DNA of 64,000 nt from Herpetospermum pedunculosum (Eukaryota > Streptophyta > Magnoliopsida > Cucurbitales > Cucurbitaceae): contig CM051526.1 in assembly GCA_028017165.1 (NCBI GenBank), positions 58,606,774 through 58,670,773 of the forward strand, written 5' to 3'. Positions within the stretch are counted from its first letter, which is position 1, and each line of letters begins with the position of its first letter. The position numbers were made by a program, and so were the translations under genes. The notes under the pieces were generated by a model. The model was not told where the DNA came from and ran no database searches. It saw only the letters and a program-made list of their open reading frames with translations. Below are positions 1 to 11,205 of this stretch, in pieces.

Positions 1-883
1 CAACATAAAATGTTGACTACCTAACCAATTCCAAATGAATGATTTAAATTACTGGGTATGTCCTAAAATAGAGTTTTCGAGGACAAAATGTTATTTATGT
101 CTCACACATCTTATATTGACAAATTTGTTGTCAAGTATATGATGTAGTACTTCAAAAAATGATAATGTATCATTCTTACATGAAGTTTAGATTGTCTAAG
201 GAATAGTGTCCTAAGACATTTCAAAATGTTGAGAACATAAGATTGACTATCTACGTTTGAGTGGGAGAAAATCTAATGTACACTTGAGACATGACATTTG
301 ACAGTAAAATTGGTTAGCATTTATTAGTTAACCCAATGGTATGACCATTGAACAGAAAAATAAAAATTTTTCTCAAAATATCTATGGATAAATTGAGAAA
401 TTATATTTTTGTGTATGAGGTTAAAGATTTGATCTTTACGAGATGCACTGGTTTTGACAAAGATTTATGGAAATCTATGTTTACCCTAGATGATGGAGTA
501 TGGTATGCAAGTTAAATGTTCTTACTTATGAAGTAAAGAACTTGCATAACTCAAATAATTTCTTATTGGTCTGAAAGATGTTTCAGATATAGTTAAGCCT
601 AAAACGTTTTATGTAATGGCTAAACTTAAGGAACTTAGATAACATCAATATATAGGGTATCCTGAGAGAGAAAGAATCGTGGTAGGACCAAGATGACTTT
701 TAATTGACAATCGTTTTGATCTATATAAAAAGACTTTCCAGGCTAAAGTGTTTGAAAGCCACCTAGAATGTCTCTAGGATTATGAGACATGTCTCATCTT
801 CACTAGGGCAAGTGGGAGAACATGTTGGGCGTAGAGTATGCCCTAGGATACATGTCTCACCGGCTTTAGTGCAAGTGGGAGAT
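1..883 (+). mobile_element. 3' internal non-coding part of a Copia-type LTR retrotransposon (truncated by window edge)
   Basis: No long ORF is present. The stretch ends in a purine-rich tract (GCAAGTGGGAGA, 871-882) directly before an LTR start, as expected for the polypurine tract at the 3' end of a retrotransposon body. A second, similar tract followed by a diverged LTR-start-like sequence lies at 805-845, so the body/LTR junction looks partly duplicated. The pol genes and 5' LTR would lie left of the window. The Copia assignment rests on resemblance of the adjoining LTR end to the Copia LTRs near 47-50 kb. Confidence 0.6.
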
Positions 884-2615
884 TGTTGGGATTTATGCCC
901 TAAAGCCTCGTAATTAATTAATAATTATTTGATAATTATTTTATTATTAATATTTGCAATTTATAATATTCATTATATAAATAAAATCCAAGGTTATTAG
1001 TGTAATCTTGAACTGTATGTAGTTGACATACGGGAGGATCATGTTCAAGTAATAACCTAAAGGGTCTATAGTATATGGATAAGGTTGGGTGCCTTATCCT
1101 GGTAACACTATTGATACGGCCCACTTTGTAATTATTACAAATGATTTGATCCAAATCATTCATGTAGAGACATGTGAGTGGGGGTATCCTATACAATGAG
1201 TTTGTATAAGACTGGACCACGAAATATATAATCTCTCTTTATAAATCCGTTATTTGAGAAGATTAGTATTTCACAGGATGATCATATGTGACTCGATCTT
1301 AATCCTGAGTGAGTTATGAACTCCTGCCTGTGAGAGCTCGTCCTTTGATTTGTATGGGTGAGAATGGCCTTTATAGCCGATTCAATAAACCTACCATTTT
1401 GGGGACTTGACCAAATAGGGAGTTGGGAACATAAGTTTCACAAGATGGAATTCACTTCTTCCCATATAGGGAAAGTAGACGAGTAGTTCCCTTAAGTGCT
1501 GATTTCGGGACTTGAACAATAGGGCCCCACCCTCTCACTGGCCCGAGAGGGACTTAGTTTATGGTTGGATCATAAACAAGTTGTTCATTAGAGAATCAGT
1601 GGTACTTAAGGTGTAAGATGTAATTACAGGGGTAAAACAGACTTTTGACCCAGCTGTAATTACGAACAACTCGTGAAGGATCGACTTGCATGTAATGGTT
1701 ATATCCATGGACACAACTTGTCTTACAGTGCATAAGAGTGCAACTCTAGGCCTATAGTGGAGTGACCTAGAGTTAATGAATGAAAGTCAATTAATTAATG
1801 AGTTTAATTAATTAATTTTGTATCATTGGAGCTTATAAATCTGTAGGTCCATAAGGTCCCCTTGCTAGCTCATAGTAACACTAAAAGGATCAATTTAGTT
1901 GAAAGAAAATTTGAAATATTCAAATTAATATTTAATATATTTGATATATTAAATGTAGAAGAGTAAAATATATTTATTGTATTTGATACATTAAATATTA
2001 GAGGAAATAGTTTATGTATATGATACATTAATATTAAAAACTATATACTTATGTTATTTGAATGTGATTCAAATTGGTTTAAAGTATATTATAAAAGATT
2101 AATTTTATAATATTTGAATCTTATATAAAATACATATTTTAATATATTAGATATTAAAATGTATTTTATAAAATAAAATTAATTCCTAAAAGACTTATTA
2201 TAAATAAGACATTTAGGTTTAGCCAAAAGGTTGGCCAAACACACTACTCACCTTCTGCAGAGAATTGTTCTCTCATTCTTTCCCAGAGCTCCCACAAGCC
2301 TTGATCCCGTGTTCGAGTCATAGCGAGGAAGATCTCGTGGAAAAAGGAACACAAGAAGAGCTTTGTAGTCTTCAAAGGTAATATGCTTAAACTTGTATTT
2401 TAGTTTAATTCTAAATAAACCAAAGTAACGATTCCAATCGCTTCCGCTGCGGGGAATGAAGAGTTCATTCCCTTCAGTTATCTCTTTCCCTTATCTTTTA
2501 TTATTGTATTTTGTGACTGGTTGACTTTTGGATTCTAACCTGTGAAGTGGGAGGTTGAGATATAATCTAGTTTATTCCGCATTAATTTATATCTCGCTAT
2601 TTTTTAATCCCAACA
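884..2615 (+). repeat. Long terminal repeat (3' LTR) of the element at 1-883, about 1.73 kb
   Basis: It starts TGTTGGGATTTATGCCC and ends TTAATCCCAACA, giving the inverted TGTTGGG/CCCAACA ends typical of LTRs. The last 100 bases closely match the ends of the Copia LTRs near 47.5 and 49.9 kb. It is AT-rich, especially 1900-2200. The sequence changes abruptly at 2616 into another element's pol gene, so this element inserted there. The predicted 5-bp target duplication on the right is GTTAG (2616-2620); its partner is outside the window. Confidence 0.75.
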
Positions 2616-3443
2616 GTTAGCATGCCTCTGGCACCACATTTCAAACTATCAGCAAAGGACTCTCCTAAAGATGAGGAAGATAGAAAATTAATGGAGAGAG
2701 TGCCTTACTCTAATGCTACCGGGAGCTTGATGTACCTAATGGTATGCACAAGACCAGACTTGGCATATTGTTCAAGTCTAGTTAGCCGATATATGGGAAA
2801 TCCTGGAAAATCTCATTGGGAAGCTGTGAAATGGGTACTGAGGTACCTAGTTGGAACTACTAAAATGGGGATTCTCTATAAAACCCCTAAAATGATGAGT
2901 ATGGAACTACTTGGCTATGTCGATTCTGACTATGCTGGTGATCTAGACAAGAGGAGATCACTAACGGGTTATACCTTCCTATTTGGAGGTAATGTAATCA
3001 GTTGGAAATCAAATTTGCAATCTGTGGTAGCCCTATCTACCACGGAAGCAGAGTTTATTGCTGCAACAGAAGCTGTAAAAGAAGCACTATGGCTACAAGG
3101 ACTAATTGGTGAACTAGGGTTCAATCAAGAAGTGGTGAATGTGCTATGTGATAATCAAAGTGTCATTCATCTAACAAAAAATCAGCAATGTAATGAAAGG
3201 ACTAAGCATGTCGATGTAAAATTACATTTTATCAGAGACATCATTGACAGAGGAAGCATATGCATTTTGAAAGTTAAATCAGAAGAGAACGCAGCAGATG
3301 TTCTAACGAAAGTTGTAACTCGTTCTAAATTTGAGTATTGTCTTAACCTTATAAGGGTTGAAGACTCACTTGACTGAAGAGTACGAGAAAGAAGACTGGT
3401 AGCTGGAGCTTTTTTTGTTTTGTTTTGTTCAAGGTGGAGATTT
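2616..3443 (+). pseudogene. Copia pol fragment: end of reverse transcriptase plus RNase H
   Basis: An open frame of 251 codons (2622-3377) starts mid-protein because the left element interrupted it. It holds the C-terminal RT/connection segment with the TRPDLAY motif, then a Copia RNase H domain with the acidic residues of DSDYAGD, the TTEAEF motif, CDNQS, and the ERTKHVDVKLHFIRD signature. Gag, protease, integrase and the catalytic RT core are missing in the window. The stop at 3375-3377 is followed by a purine-rich tract (AAGGTGGAGA, 3431-3440) and an LTR, so this is the natural 3' end of the host element. The frame is intact but a complete protein cannot be made from this fragment. Confidence 0.85.
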
Positions 3444-3801
3444 TGTAAAGTTTGTGAACAAAATCAAACCTATCACTCAAAACAGACAAAGAAGAAAGCA
3501 GAGAGTTAATTTGTTTTCCTTTGAAATAGAAACAGAAATTAGTTTTAAAGTTACAAACTGTTTTCAGTTTCTGTAACAGAGCTTATCTTCTCCATCATAA
3601 ATACTCCTTCTCACTTGTAATAGTAGTAGAAGAAAATCTGGAATAGAGAAGTTAGATCTGTGAGAATATTATACTGTTTTGGAATGAAGAAATAAAGCAT
3701 CAGCTACCTGTTCGAGAGTGGATGTAGGCCTCGTTGCTGAACCACTATAAACACATTGTCATCTTCTTCTATTCTCTCTTCTTGCTCCATTTTTCTTCAC
3801 A
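3444..3801 (+). repeat. 3' LTR of the Copia fragment at 2616-3443
   Basis: It begins TGTAAAG right after the polypurine tract and I end it at CTTCACA, about 358 bp. Near its right end it carries GTGGATGTAGGC followed by GAACCAC, a motif shared by many plant Copia LTRs. The left boundary is well supported and the right one is approximate. Confidence 0.6.
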
Positions 3802-4063
3802 GATTGTTTTTTGTCTTTCTTTTCTGGATCTTGCATTTCTGAAGCCCGAGAAATTGGAGAGAGAGAAACCTGAAACAGCAAAACAAGAGAGATGCAAAGA
3901 GGCGATGTGACTCATTGAGGTTCACACAACAAATAGATTTGTTGTTATTATTTGATTGGTTGTGGAGATTTAAAGTCACGTGCTGATTTTAACACATGTA
4001 ATCCAAGGGGGGAAAGAATTCAACAACAAGGAGGACTCTCCTAAAAACGCACGTCTCGCTAAA

Positions 4064-5825
4064 TCATGGGCCGACGAATGACGAATTTCGACTTCGAGGG
4101 ATGAAAGAGAACTTAATTCTCGCAAATCCGGCAGCAATGGAGCGAATGTCATCTACCCAAGTAGAGACTTCACTCAAAATCGGTGTTTCTCCTCTTAACA
4201 TTTGGACAACCGCGAGACAATCAGATGAGACACAAACATGGGCAAAGTCCAGTTGTGCCGTCAGTCTCAGACCCTCGATAATCCCCAAAGCTTCAGCACA
4301 CAAGGGGGAATAGGAAATCGGATGGTGGACCAGCATCGCCGCTATAATCCGGCCAGTGGAATCGCGTAAAAGAGCCCCCAACACCCGACCCCGATACCCC
4401 AACTTTGCAAGCAACATCAACCGAAAGGCAAACACACCCATCCAGAGGAGGGGCCTCAGCCCCATTACTCGTCGGGCCCAGATTGGGAAGAGGTTGAAAT
4501 ATGTTCAAAAACTCCTCACGGTATTACTTGATCCATTCAACCTTCATTTGAACCCCAGAGTCTGGCCCTAATGATAGACCATATTATGATTGTTCCAAAC
4601 TACCCAAGCAGTGATGCACGCTAATTCAAACTCTTTGTTAGCCACAGAGGACTGAAGTCGAATCCATCTATCTTGGATTGTCAACTTGGATTTCCAAATT
4701 GATTTATGATCAGGTAACACTCTCCTCCAAATCTCCTTTGGTCTAATACATTTAAAAAGAGCATGTTCTATAGATTCTCTCTACTTTCTACAAATCTGAC
4801 AGAAAGGTCATCCATGAATGTGTCGTTTATTGAGAATGTTATTGGTGGGGAGACAATTATGGAAAGACTGCCATACAAAATGCTTGATTTTAGAAGGCAG
4901 ATTAACCCCTTAGATTCCCTTCCACCAGTTCTTGCACATGTTTTCACTAGGGGAAGGAATACCATCTAAGCTTGACATTAGAAGTTTATATCCGCTTCTA
5001 ACACTATAACAACCCTTTTTTTCATAGTGTCAGACCCATACATCGCTAGCGTTAGACAGACTGATAGGCATTTTGGAGACAATGTTATAATCTTCTGGGC
5101 CAAGAAACTGTTGCAATAATACATAATTCCACTGCCAAGGAGGAAGAATAAGGTCAGCCACCATCAAATTGGTATTATTCACTGGAGGATGTAACCTTAA
5201 AGGTAGAAGGTCGAGGGATCCATGGATCCTAAAAAATTCTAATAGACTGTCAATTTCCCACTTGTTTTCTAATGCCTCTCTTAAGGAGCTCAAGTCCCCA
5301 CAAGAATCATTTCCAAAAATATGAGATGCTCGTGCATGAAGTAGCTTTTAGGACATCCGCAAGAGGAAAGTATTTAGCCTTCAAGAATTTTGAAATACCA
5401 GAATTTGAATTTTTGAGGATTCGTCATGCTTGTTTTGCTAGTAGTGCTTGGTTGAAACCTTCTAGATCTCTAAAGTTTATCCCTCCCTGATGTTTGAGCT
5501 TACACATTTTCTCCCAACTCATCGAATGAATACGCCATTTTTCTGAGGTTGAGCCCCACCAAAATTTCGCAACCAACATCTGAAAATCCTTACATAAGCC
5601 TTTCGGAAGCTTGAAACACCCCATCGCGTAGGTGGGAATTGCTTGGACAATACTTTTAATCAGTATCTATTTTCCCCCCACTGAGAACATTCGCCCTTTC
5701 CACCCCTGCAAAACCTTCTAGATATGATTTTTTATTTCCCTAAGATCATTCCCTTTACTCCGTGAGAAGTTGGAAGCCAACCCCAAATACTTTCCCAAAC
5801 AATTGACAACGTTCACCTGTAGAAT
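4064..5825 (-). pseudogene. Decayed non-LTR retrotransposon (LINE) with RT end, zf-RVT and RNase H remnants
   Basis: Read on the minus strand from about 5825 down, several broken frames match the order of a plant LINE pol. First is a segment with the YLGL, GWK and LIKS..QAIPTYAM pattern (about 5630-5810). Next is MGCFKLPK with FWWGS and GGINFRDLEGFNQALLAKQA (5424-5624). Then come a WQWNYVLLQQF / DVWV linker (5030-5170), a zf-RVT-like region with LPSKIKHFVWQ and paired cysteines (about 4750-4970), and an RNase H domain (4064-4465) with ALLRDSTGRI, AEALGIIEGL and SSDCLAVV. Stops and frameshifts separate the pieces, so it is dead. No poly-A tail could be fixed at the low-coordinate end. Confidence 0.85.
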
Positions 5826-6084
5826 GTGGGTCAGATAGCTCCCAGACTTAACACAAACATTCAAAGAAAAAAGAAGAGTTACAGATTTACCAAATTTTAT
5901 ACGGTTGCAATAGTTTTAAATAGTCTCCAACTTTCGTTGATTAACATAATAAACGAGCTATATAGGAACTCAGTTGAAGATAAACGAACTTTGCTTGTTT
6001 TTGTGAAGAATCTCTTGTTTTTGTGAAGAAATCTTCTTCATTCTCGCTCTCTTAATTGGGTTGGTATTTCTTGTCGTGTTCGCT
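5826..6084. other. AT-rich spacer without recognisable gene
   Basis: Short open frames occur but none shows a recognisable domain. It separates the LINE remnant from the LRR-extensin scrap. Confidence 0.4.
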
Positions 6085-6177
6085 ATTCTTCACAAATTTG
6101 ACCATCTGAAGTTGCTTTACAAATTGGATCTTAGTAACAATCGATTCGCCGGAAAGTTTCCCGATGTGGGTCAATTC
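6085..6177 (+). pseudogene. Fragment of a leucine-rich-repeat extensin (LRX) gene
   Basis: About 30 codons read HLKLLYKLDLSNNRFAGKFP on the plus strand, which matches the LRR segment of plant leucine-rich-repeat extensins. Homology stops after GKFPDV and a stop codon follows soon after. No signal peptide, extensin domain or further repeats are visible nearby. LRX proteins shape the cell wall; this scrap encodes nothing useful by itself. It may be a captured or duplicated piece of a parental gene elsewhere. Confidence 0.6.
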
Positions 6178-6595
6178 TGAATTTTCTAACGCTCAAGTTA
6201 TTTATCTTAATTTGTTTTGTTGATTTATTATGTTAAAAGAAAAAAATCAAAGGAAAGTTTTTTTTTTCGTTTTTTTTTGTTTGGATTTCTTCTCCAATCA
6301 ATCCAAATAAAAATATAAAACTAAAAATGCATCACGGAAAACAAAATTGAATCAATAAATAAAAGGAAAAATAAACAAATTATTCATATCTTAATCAACA
6401 ATAAAAAAGAAAAAAAAAAGTTTTAAAAGATGAACAAAGCAAAAAAAAAACTCAAATGTAGGTTTGCTTATTGGCTATAAAATACAAGTTGGAATCGAAA
6501 ATTTGTCAGAAATTTTTGTTCATATAAAGTGTTTTTTTTTTTTTTAAACACCAAAATATAATGAACCAAACAAAATAGAGAAACTAACATTGAGG
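6178..6595. other. AT-rich intergenic DNA
   Basis: Homopolymeric A and T runs dominate and there is no coding signal on either strand. Confidence 0.5.
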
Positions 6596-7986
6596 GGCCC
6601 GTTTGGTAATGTTCCTGTTTCTTGTTCCCTGTTTCCCGTTTCTCGTTCCCTGTTTCTTGTTCCCTGTTTTTTTAGAACCAGAAACAGAAACATGTTTGAT
6701 AACTACTCCTGTTTCTTGTTTCTTGAAAAAAAGGAAACAGAAACACATACTTGTTTGATAACGTTTCTTGTTTCTTGTTTCTTGAAAAAAAAAAAATAGA
6801 AATATCGTCATGTTTGATAAATTTTTTTTGTTAATTGTTTCTTTTTTCTTTTTTCTTTTTTCTCTTTATGTTTTCTTTTTTATTTTTTATAGTTTAAATA
6901 AAATTTAGTATACATAATATAAAAAAGATATAACATGCATTAAAAAATAAATAAAAAAATAAAAAATAAATTGCAATTTGATTTGATTTGGTATATGTTT
7001 TTGTGTGTTGATAAGGAGACATTTATTTAAGAATAGGGAATCGAGTCTCCAACACGCCAAAACAACGTTCAATAACATTTTGCAGTGAAAAAATTTCGAT
7101 AGTTAAACATTTTTCTCTACCTCGAGGATGATGCCTTCCTTGCTCTAAAATCTCGAAGTCGTTGTCATTCGTCATTGTTTGTTATGGGTCATGTTTTAAA
7201 TTTTCGTTGACGTGTAGACATTTCTACGTGTCAATGAGCTCAATATCGACATGAGAGGTGAATCGACATTTCAATTATATTATAGATAAATTTATCTTAT
7301 ATAACTAAAATATCACTATTTGTGAATCTAATATTTAATAGTGGGAAATTTAAACTGATTTAAAAATATTGAAATGCTAATTTGCAAAGTTTAAAGTGTC
7401 GTCCTCGATGAAAATATGAAAATATCGATGTGAATGGATACTTATTAAAAAAACATAAAAAATAATAATATATTTTTTTTTTACAATTAATAAATAAATA
7501 TTTTAATGTATTTAAAAAAAAAGATATAACAAATTTAATAAATAAATATAATAAATATTTTTATGTATTTAAATAAAATAAAAAGTAATTAGTAATGTAT
7601 CCTAAAAAAAAAATAGCAAAATTTAAAATTAAAATAATATATAAAAAAAAAACATTGCATAATTAAGAAAGAAAAAAAAAAGAAAAAAAAAAGTGTTATA
7701 ATGAGGATTTGAAGCCAGGACCTCATAGGTGAGGAGTTTATTTGGGTGCTTCTCTTGCCAATGAACCAACACTAATTTATCATCATTTTGGGAACAGATT
7801 AATATAAAGAGAAACGGAACTGGGAGAAACACCTTTTTGAAGTTTCTCAAATTTTGCCTTTTTTTTAGAAACGTTTCTCAAAATTTAGAAACAAGAAACG
7901 GGAATAGTTATCAAACAAGTTCGTTTCTTAAAAAATGAGAAACAAGAACAAGAAACAGGAAACGGGAACGTTACCAAACAAGTCCG
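6596..7986 (-). mobile_element. PIF/Harbinger-like DNA transposon remnant with long inverted termini
   Basis: The left end reads GGGGCCCGTTTGGTAATG and the right end, reversed, reads CGGACTTGTTTGGTAACG. Both continue into long matching stretches rich in GTTTCTTGTT, giving extended imperfect inverted termini. On the minus strand at 7026-7085 the translation NVIERCFGVLETRFPIL matches the C-terminal part of Harbinger-type DDE transposases, with a stop directly after. The rest of the transposase is lost in AT-rich DNA. I could not identify a convincing 3-bp target duplication because the exact outer ends are eroded. Confidence 0.6.
7690..7775 (-). repeat. tRNA-derived SINE fragment inside the Harbinger remnant
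   Basis: On the minus strand a TGGTTCATTGGCAAGAG box A-like segment is followed about 45 bases later by GGCTTCAAATCC, a box B-like segment. A related box A half reappears near 11060-11098. Confidence 0.45.
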
Positions 7987-8309
7987 AGTTTGCTTGATTG
8001 ACATTAAGTTTTCGTTTAGTAAATTGAATATGGAAGAAAGAGTTTTGGAGAAACAAAATCCATCATATGAACTAGTGTAGGGTAGGGATGTATATAAATT
8101 TAAAAGGAAAGGAAAATAGATCTTTGTGGGGTAAAATTGAAAACATATTTTTAAAAATTTAAAATTATGTCCATCCGACCAATTTGAAACTTATTTTTTC
8201 TTCGTAAAAATAAGATTTCAAATTAGGAGTTGAATTCAAACTCAGGTCCCTAAAAACAAAGTGAGGGAGGCTTGAGCAGCGGGTCAACATACCTTTTATG
8301 GTATATATT
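7987..8309. other. Intergenic DNA, nothing recognised
   Basis: AT-rich sequence without ORF, repeat boundary or RNA signal that I can support. Confidence 0.4.
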
Positions 8310-8408
8310 ATTGTCATGTGAAAGCGAGGATTGAACCTAAGAACTATTGGTCAAAGAGCACAACCTTATGTCAATTGAGTTATGCTCGATTTGATTGTCA
8401 TGTGAAAG
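8310..8408 (-). repeat. Short tRNA-derived SINE with 15-bp target duplication
   Basis: The 15-base direct repeat ATTGTCATGTGAAAG flanks the insert (8310-8324 and 8394-8408). The 69-bp body, read on the minus strand, has a box A-like TAACTCAATTGAC and a box B-like GGTTCAATCCTCG. A long poly-A tail is missing. The insert appears to sit in an old LTR remnant. Confidence 0.7.
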
Positions 8409-8557
8409 TTGCATTAGTGCAACCTCTAGTTTTTATGATGGAGTGACGTCGAGTCGAATGAGAATTAATTTATTAATTAGTTTAATTAATTAATTTTGTA
8501 TCATCATAATCTATAATCTGTAGATTCGATCCAACCCTTGCTAAAAATAATAGAGAA

Positions 8558-8591
<34 letters not shown>

Positions 8592-9230
8592 AAAGGTATT
8601 TAATTAATGAAGGTGGGGGATTGAAGCTCACCCTTGTAGTCAACAGCACAACTTTATGACAATTGAACTAGGTTCGATTGATAATATATTTATTATATTT
8701 GATACATTAAATATAAAAAAAAAAATAATGTATTAGATACCTTACGAAAAAAATATATATATATAAAATTTGAATAAGATTCAAATATGTTAAATATATA
8801 TGGTAAAATACTTTATGAGATTGGAATAAGATTCAAATAATAAAATATATCTATTTCAATATATAAGAAATTGAAATATATTATTTGATTTTGAAAAAAA
8901 ATTTACCCAGTCCTATAAACATGACCCTTGGGCCTTGGGTTGAGCCACAAACATCTCCCTGTCCAAAAAAAGAAATTAAATTTCTCTTTTTCCACAAACT
9001 TTTTGATCATGTGTTGGAATCCATAGCAAATAAGATTTGACTCGTTGGAACACACGCAAGAAACTTCGAAAGTTTCGCTAGAATTATCTCTATACATTTT
9101 AGGTATGTTTGTTCAACTTTAATTTTTGTTTAATTCTAAATAAATTCAAAGTAGATCCAAAATTCTAGTTTCTAAATCGTTTAGAAGTCATAGTCTTCGG
9201 GTTGTGGGGTGAATAGTATTCCCATCAATT
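8409..9230 (+). repeat. Degenerate solo LTR related to the LTR at 884-2615
   Basis: Blocks match the 884-2615 LTR in order: AGTTTAATTAATTAATTTTG near 8480, CTGTAGATTCGATCC near 8519, TTTGATACATTAAATAT near 8700, and GTTTAATTCTAAATAAA near 9130. Homology fades before the LTR end. A TA microsatellite and another SINE-like piece (8590-8690) interrupt it. Confidence 0.6.
8590..8690 (-). repeat. tRNA-derived SINE fragment
   Basis: On the minus strand, TAGTTCAATTGTCATAAAG (box A-like) precedes GAGCTTCAATCCCC (box B-like). It lies within the LTR remnant, next to a TA repeat. Confidence 0.45.
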
Positions 9231-9289
9231 ATCATGTAGGAGAATAGTTCACATATATCATTGATTAATCCTCTCCATCCAACCCTCAT

Positions 9290-9338
<49 letters not shown>

Positions 9339-10139
9339 TTCTTCTTCATCCACACTCCTTCCTCTATTTGTTTACATAATTAGTCTCTCTTTCTTCATTT
9401 TCACACCACTTTTTTTGTTCATGACATTTTGAAAATAGACCATTCAAAATATATAGGAAAAAATTTGGTTGAATGTTATAAATGAATAGAGCGAGACGAA
9501 TTATTTAACATGAAAACAAGGCCTTATAAATCAAAATGATATTGTTTAAAATAGCGATGGAAACTTTTGCGATACTAATTGAAATTCTCAAATATTAAAA
9601 ATGAAACATAAGTTGAACTTAGGATTACATTTGATACATCAAATCACACACAACATTATTATTATTCTCTCTCCACCCATACCCTTTTATTGCTACCTTT
9701 TTCATCAATCATCCCTAAAAAGGAGCAACTTATTAAGGATCAAAGAGAAACACAACACTAAACATAAACATAAACATAAAGCAAATACATAATCTTATTC
9801 TTGTACAAACCAAATGAATCTTCTCCACATATATTATTATATGATCATCAATGGCTTGTAGCTATAGATCTCCATGGCCAAAGTCTTTAAGGTAATTGAC
9901 AAATGGTTTTTGGTTAAAAAGTGAAAGTTTGGTCCCTCTCTCCTTCATGTCCACAAATGAAAAACCTCATTGGAATAACATATCATCATCACCAATTTGG
10001 TCAAAAAATGAAGGAGAGATTGGAACATAACCCCACCTTCCACATCTTCCCATGAAACCAAACCACAAAAGAACATAATTCATATACTCAACTTACATGT
10101 TTTACCTTCCTTAAAGTCGATGTACTCAATCTTCCACCA
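9231..10139. other. Intergenic DNA and likely 3' flank of the DVL gene
   Basis: A TA microsatellite of about 21 units occupies 9292-9333. The part from about 9600 up could include the 3' untranslated region of the minus-strand DVL gene, but no decisive polyadenylation signal was seen. No coding region is supported. Confidence 0.4.
9292..9333. repeat. TA dinucleotide microsatellite
   Basis: About 21 uninterrupted TA units. Confidence 0.95.
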
Positions 10140-10211
10140 ACACATATCTTCAACTAAGAGGTCAGATGTTCGAATCTCTCACCTCAGGTATTGTCGAAAA
10201 AAAAAAACTAG
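10140..10211 (+). repeat. 3' end of a tRNA-derived SINE with A tail
   Basis: A box B-like AGATGTTCGAATCTC is followed by a run of 12 A. The 5' half with box A is weak. It lies just past the stop codon of the DVL gene, so it may be part of that gene's 3' UTR in antisense orientation. Confidence 0.4.
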
Positions 10212-10238
10212 GAAAGAAAAGAGAGAGTAAATTTAGTT

Positions 10239-10394
10239 TTATTCGTGATCTCCCTGAATATACCAACACAGCAACATGGTTGCACAGCGGCGGAGGAGGT
10301 AGATTCTGCCTCTTTGCTCCTTTATCAAAGCAGCACATTTGGAAGTAAGCTTATGGCTATGGCTATGGCTATGGTTCTTCATCTTCTTAGCCAT
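10239..10394 (-). CDS. DVL/ROTUNDIFOLIA-like small peptide
   Basis: A single-exon 51-residue ORF. The N-terminus is basic and His/Ser-rich (a run of four HS units). The C-terminal half carries the conserved RTF/DVL core: KC....IKEQRGRIYLLRRCATML.CW at about residues 19-44, with the two cysteines, the QRxRxY segment and the RRC triplet in family spacing. Peptides of this family are plasma-membrane-associated plant regulators whose overexpression alters polar cell proliferation and organ shape. The chosen start is the first ATG after a TATA-like box about 85 bases upstream; an alternative Met at residue 5 would leave the core intact. Family members are usually about 40-140 aa and intronless, which fits. 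The stop codon is followed by a SINE tail. Which paralogue it is cannot be decided here. Confidence 0.88.
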   Translation of the reverse strand: MAKKMKNHSHSHSHKLTSKCAALIKEQRGRIYLLRRCATMLLCWYIQGDHE

Positions 10395-10477
10395 GGCTAA
10401 CCCACTTAGGGAAAAAAAAAAGAAAAAAAACCCAGAAGGCTAAGGGTTTTGAGGGTTGGAAATGGTGGGGGGTTTGA

Positions 10478-10485
10478 TTTTTATA
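10478..10485 (-). promoter_or_regulatory. TATA box of the DVL-like gene
   Basis: TATAAAAA on the minus strand, ending about 84 bases before the ATG. This fits a short 5' leader with transcription starting near 10450. Confidence 0.5.
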
Positions 10486-10989
10486 GAGTTTGGAAGGGAA
10501 TTAGGGAATGAACTTGGTCGAGTTTGATTATTGGAGTTCTTCATTTCTTTGGAAAGAGAAAAAGATATATTGCTTGCTTGGTGTTCAAGTGAGAGATTGA
10601 ACATGCCCATTTTGATTATTGAACAAACATTCAAGGCCTTCCTTTGCAAATATATATGTGTGGCCTTATATTTTAATTTTGTCGCTTTAATCTTGTTTGG
10701 TACAATGAATCTCGAGATATCAATACGAGCATAGCTCAACGGGCATAATGTATGAACTATGAGTAAGAAGCTTGATATTTATACAAGGATCTAATTTAGT
10801 AATTTATTTGTTAAGATAACAATTTATATTTGCATATCTCATTCTTAAAATTTCAAAAAAAAAAAAAAATCTATATAATTATTTACTATGATTATATTGG
10901 TTAAATTACAAGTTTAGTCACAGCCTTAATGTAAATTGAGCAATGCTCGGTTTGACCTGTTTGTGTCTATTTGGTCAAGGTATTTTAAT
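10486..10989. other. Upstream region of the DVL-like gene with a SINE scrap
   Basis: No coding domain is seen. A piece reading GAGCATAGCTCAACGGGCAT at 10728-10747 is a box A-like SINE fragment on the plus strand. The proximal part is the likely promoter of the minus-strand DVL gene. Confidence 0.4.
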
Positions 10990-11050
10990 TAATGCGGAGA
11001 TTGAACCTCTTAATCATGACACAAGTCAATTGAGCTATGCTCAGATTGAG
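10990..11050 (-). repeat. tRNA-derived SINE fragment
   Basis: On the minus strand, GAGCATAGCTCAATTGACTT (box A-like) is followed by GAGGTTCAATCTCC (box B-like). It resembles the units at 8310 and 39059. Confidence 0.5.
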
Positions 11051-11124
11051 AAAAACCTATTTGGGCGCTTCTCTTGCCAAGAAACCAACATCAATTTTCA
11101 AAAGAAAATATGATGATTCTATAT

Positions 11125-11205
11125 ACTAGATGGGGGCATTCCAAGAATCAAACTCGAGACACCTATTGCATCCAAAGCGAGAATCATGTCACTCAACCAA
11201 ATGCC
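11125..11205 (-). repeat. tRNA-derived SINE of a second family
   Basis: On the minus strand a box A-like TGGTTGAGTGACATG and a box B-like GAGTTTGATTCTTGG are spaced as in tRNA-derived elements. An adjoining half-unit at 11055-11098 matches the SINE at 7690. Confidence 0.45.

Noticed and set aside
6584..6811. Overlapping frames on both strands rich in Gln/Lys/Thr or Phe/Ser/Cys
   Set aside because: They come from the GTTTCTTGTT repeats of the Harbinger terminus.
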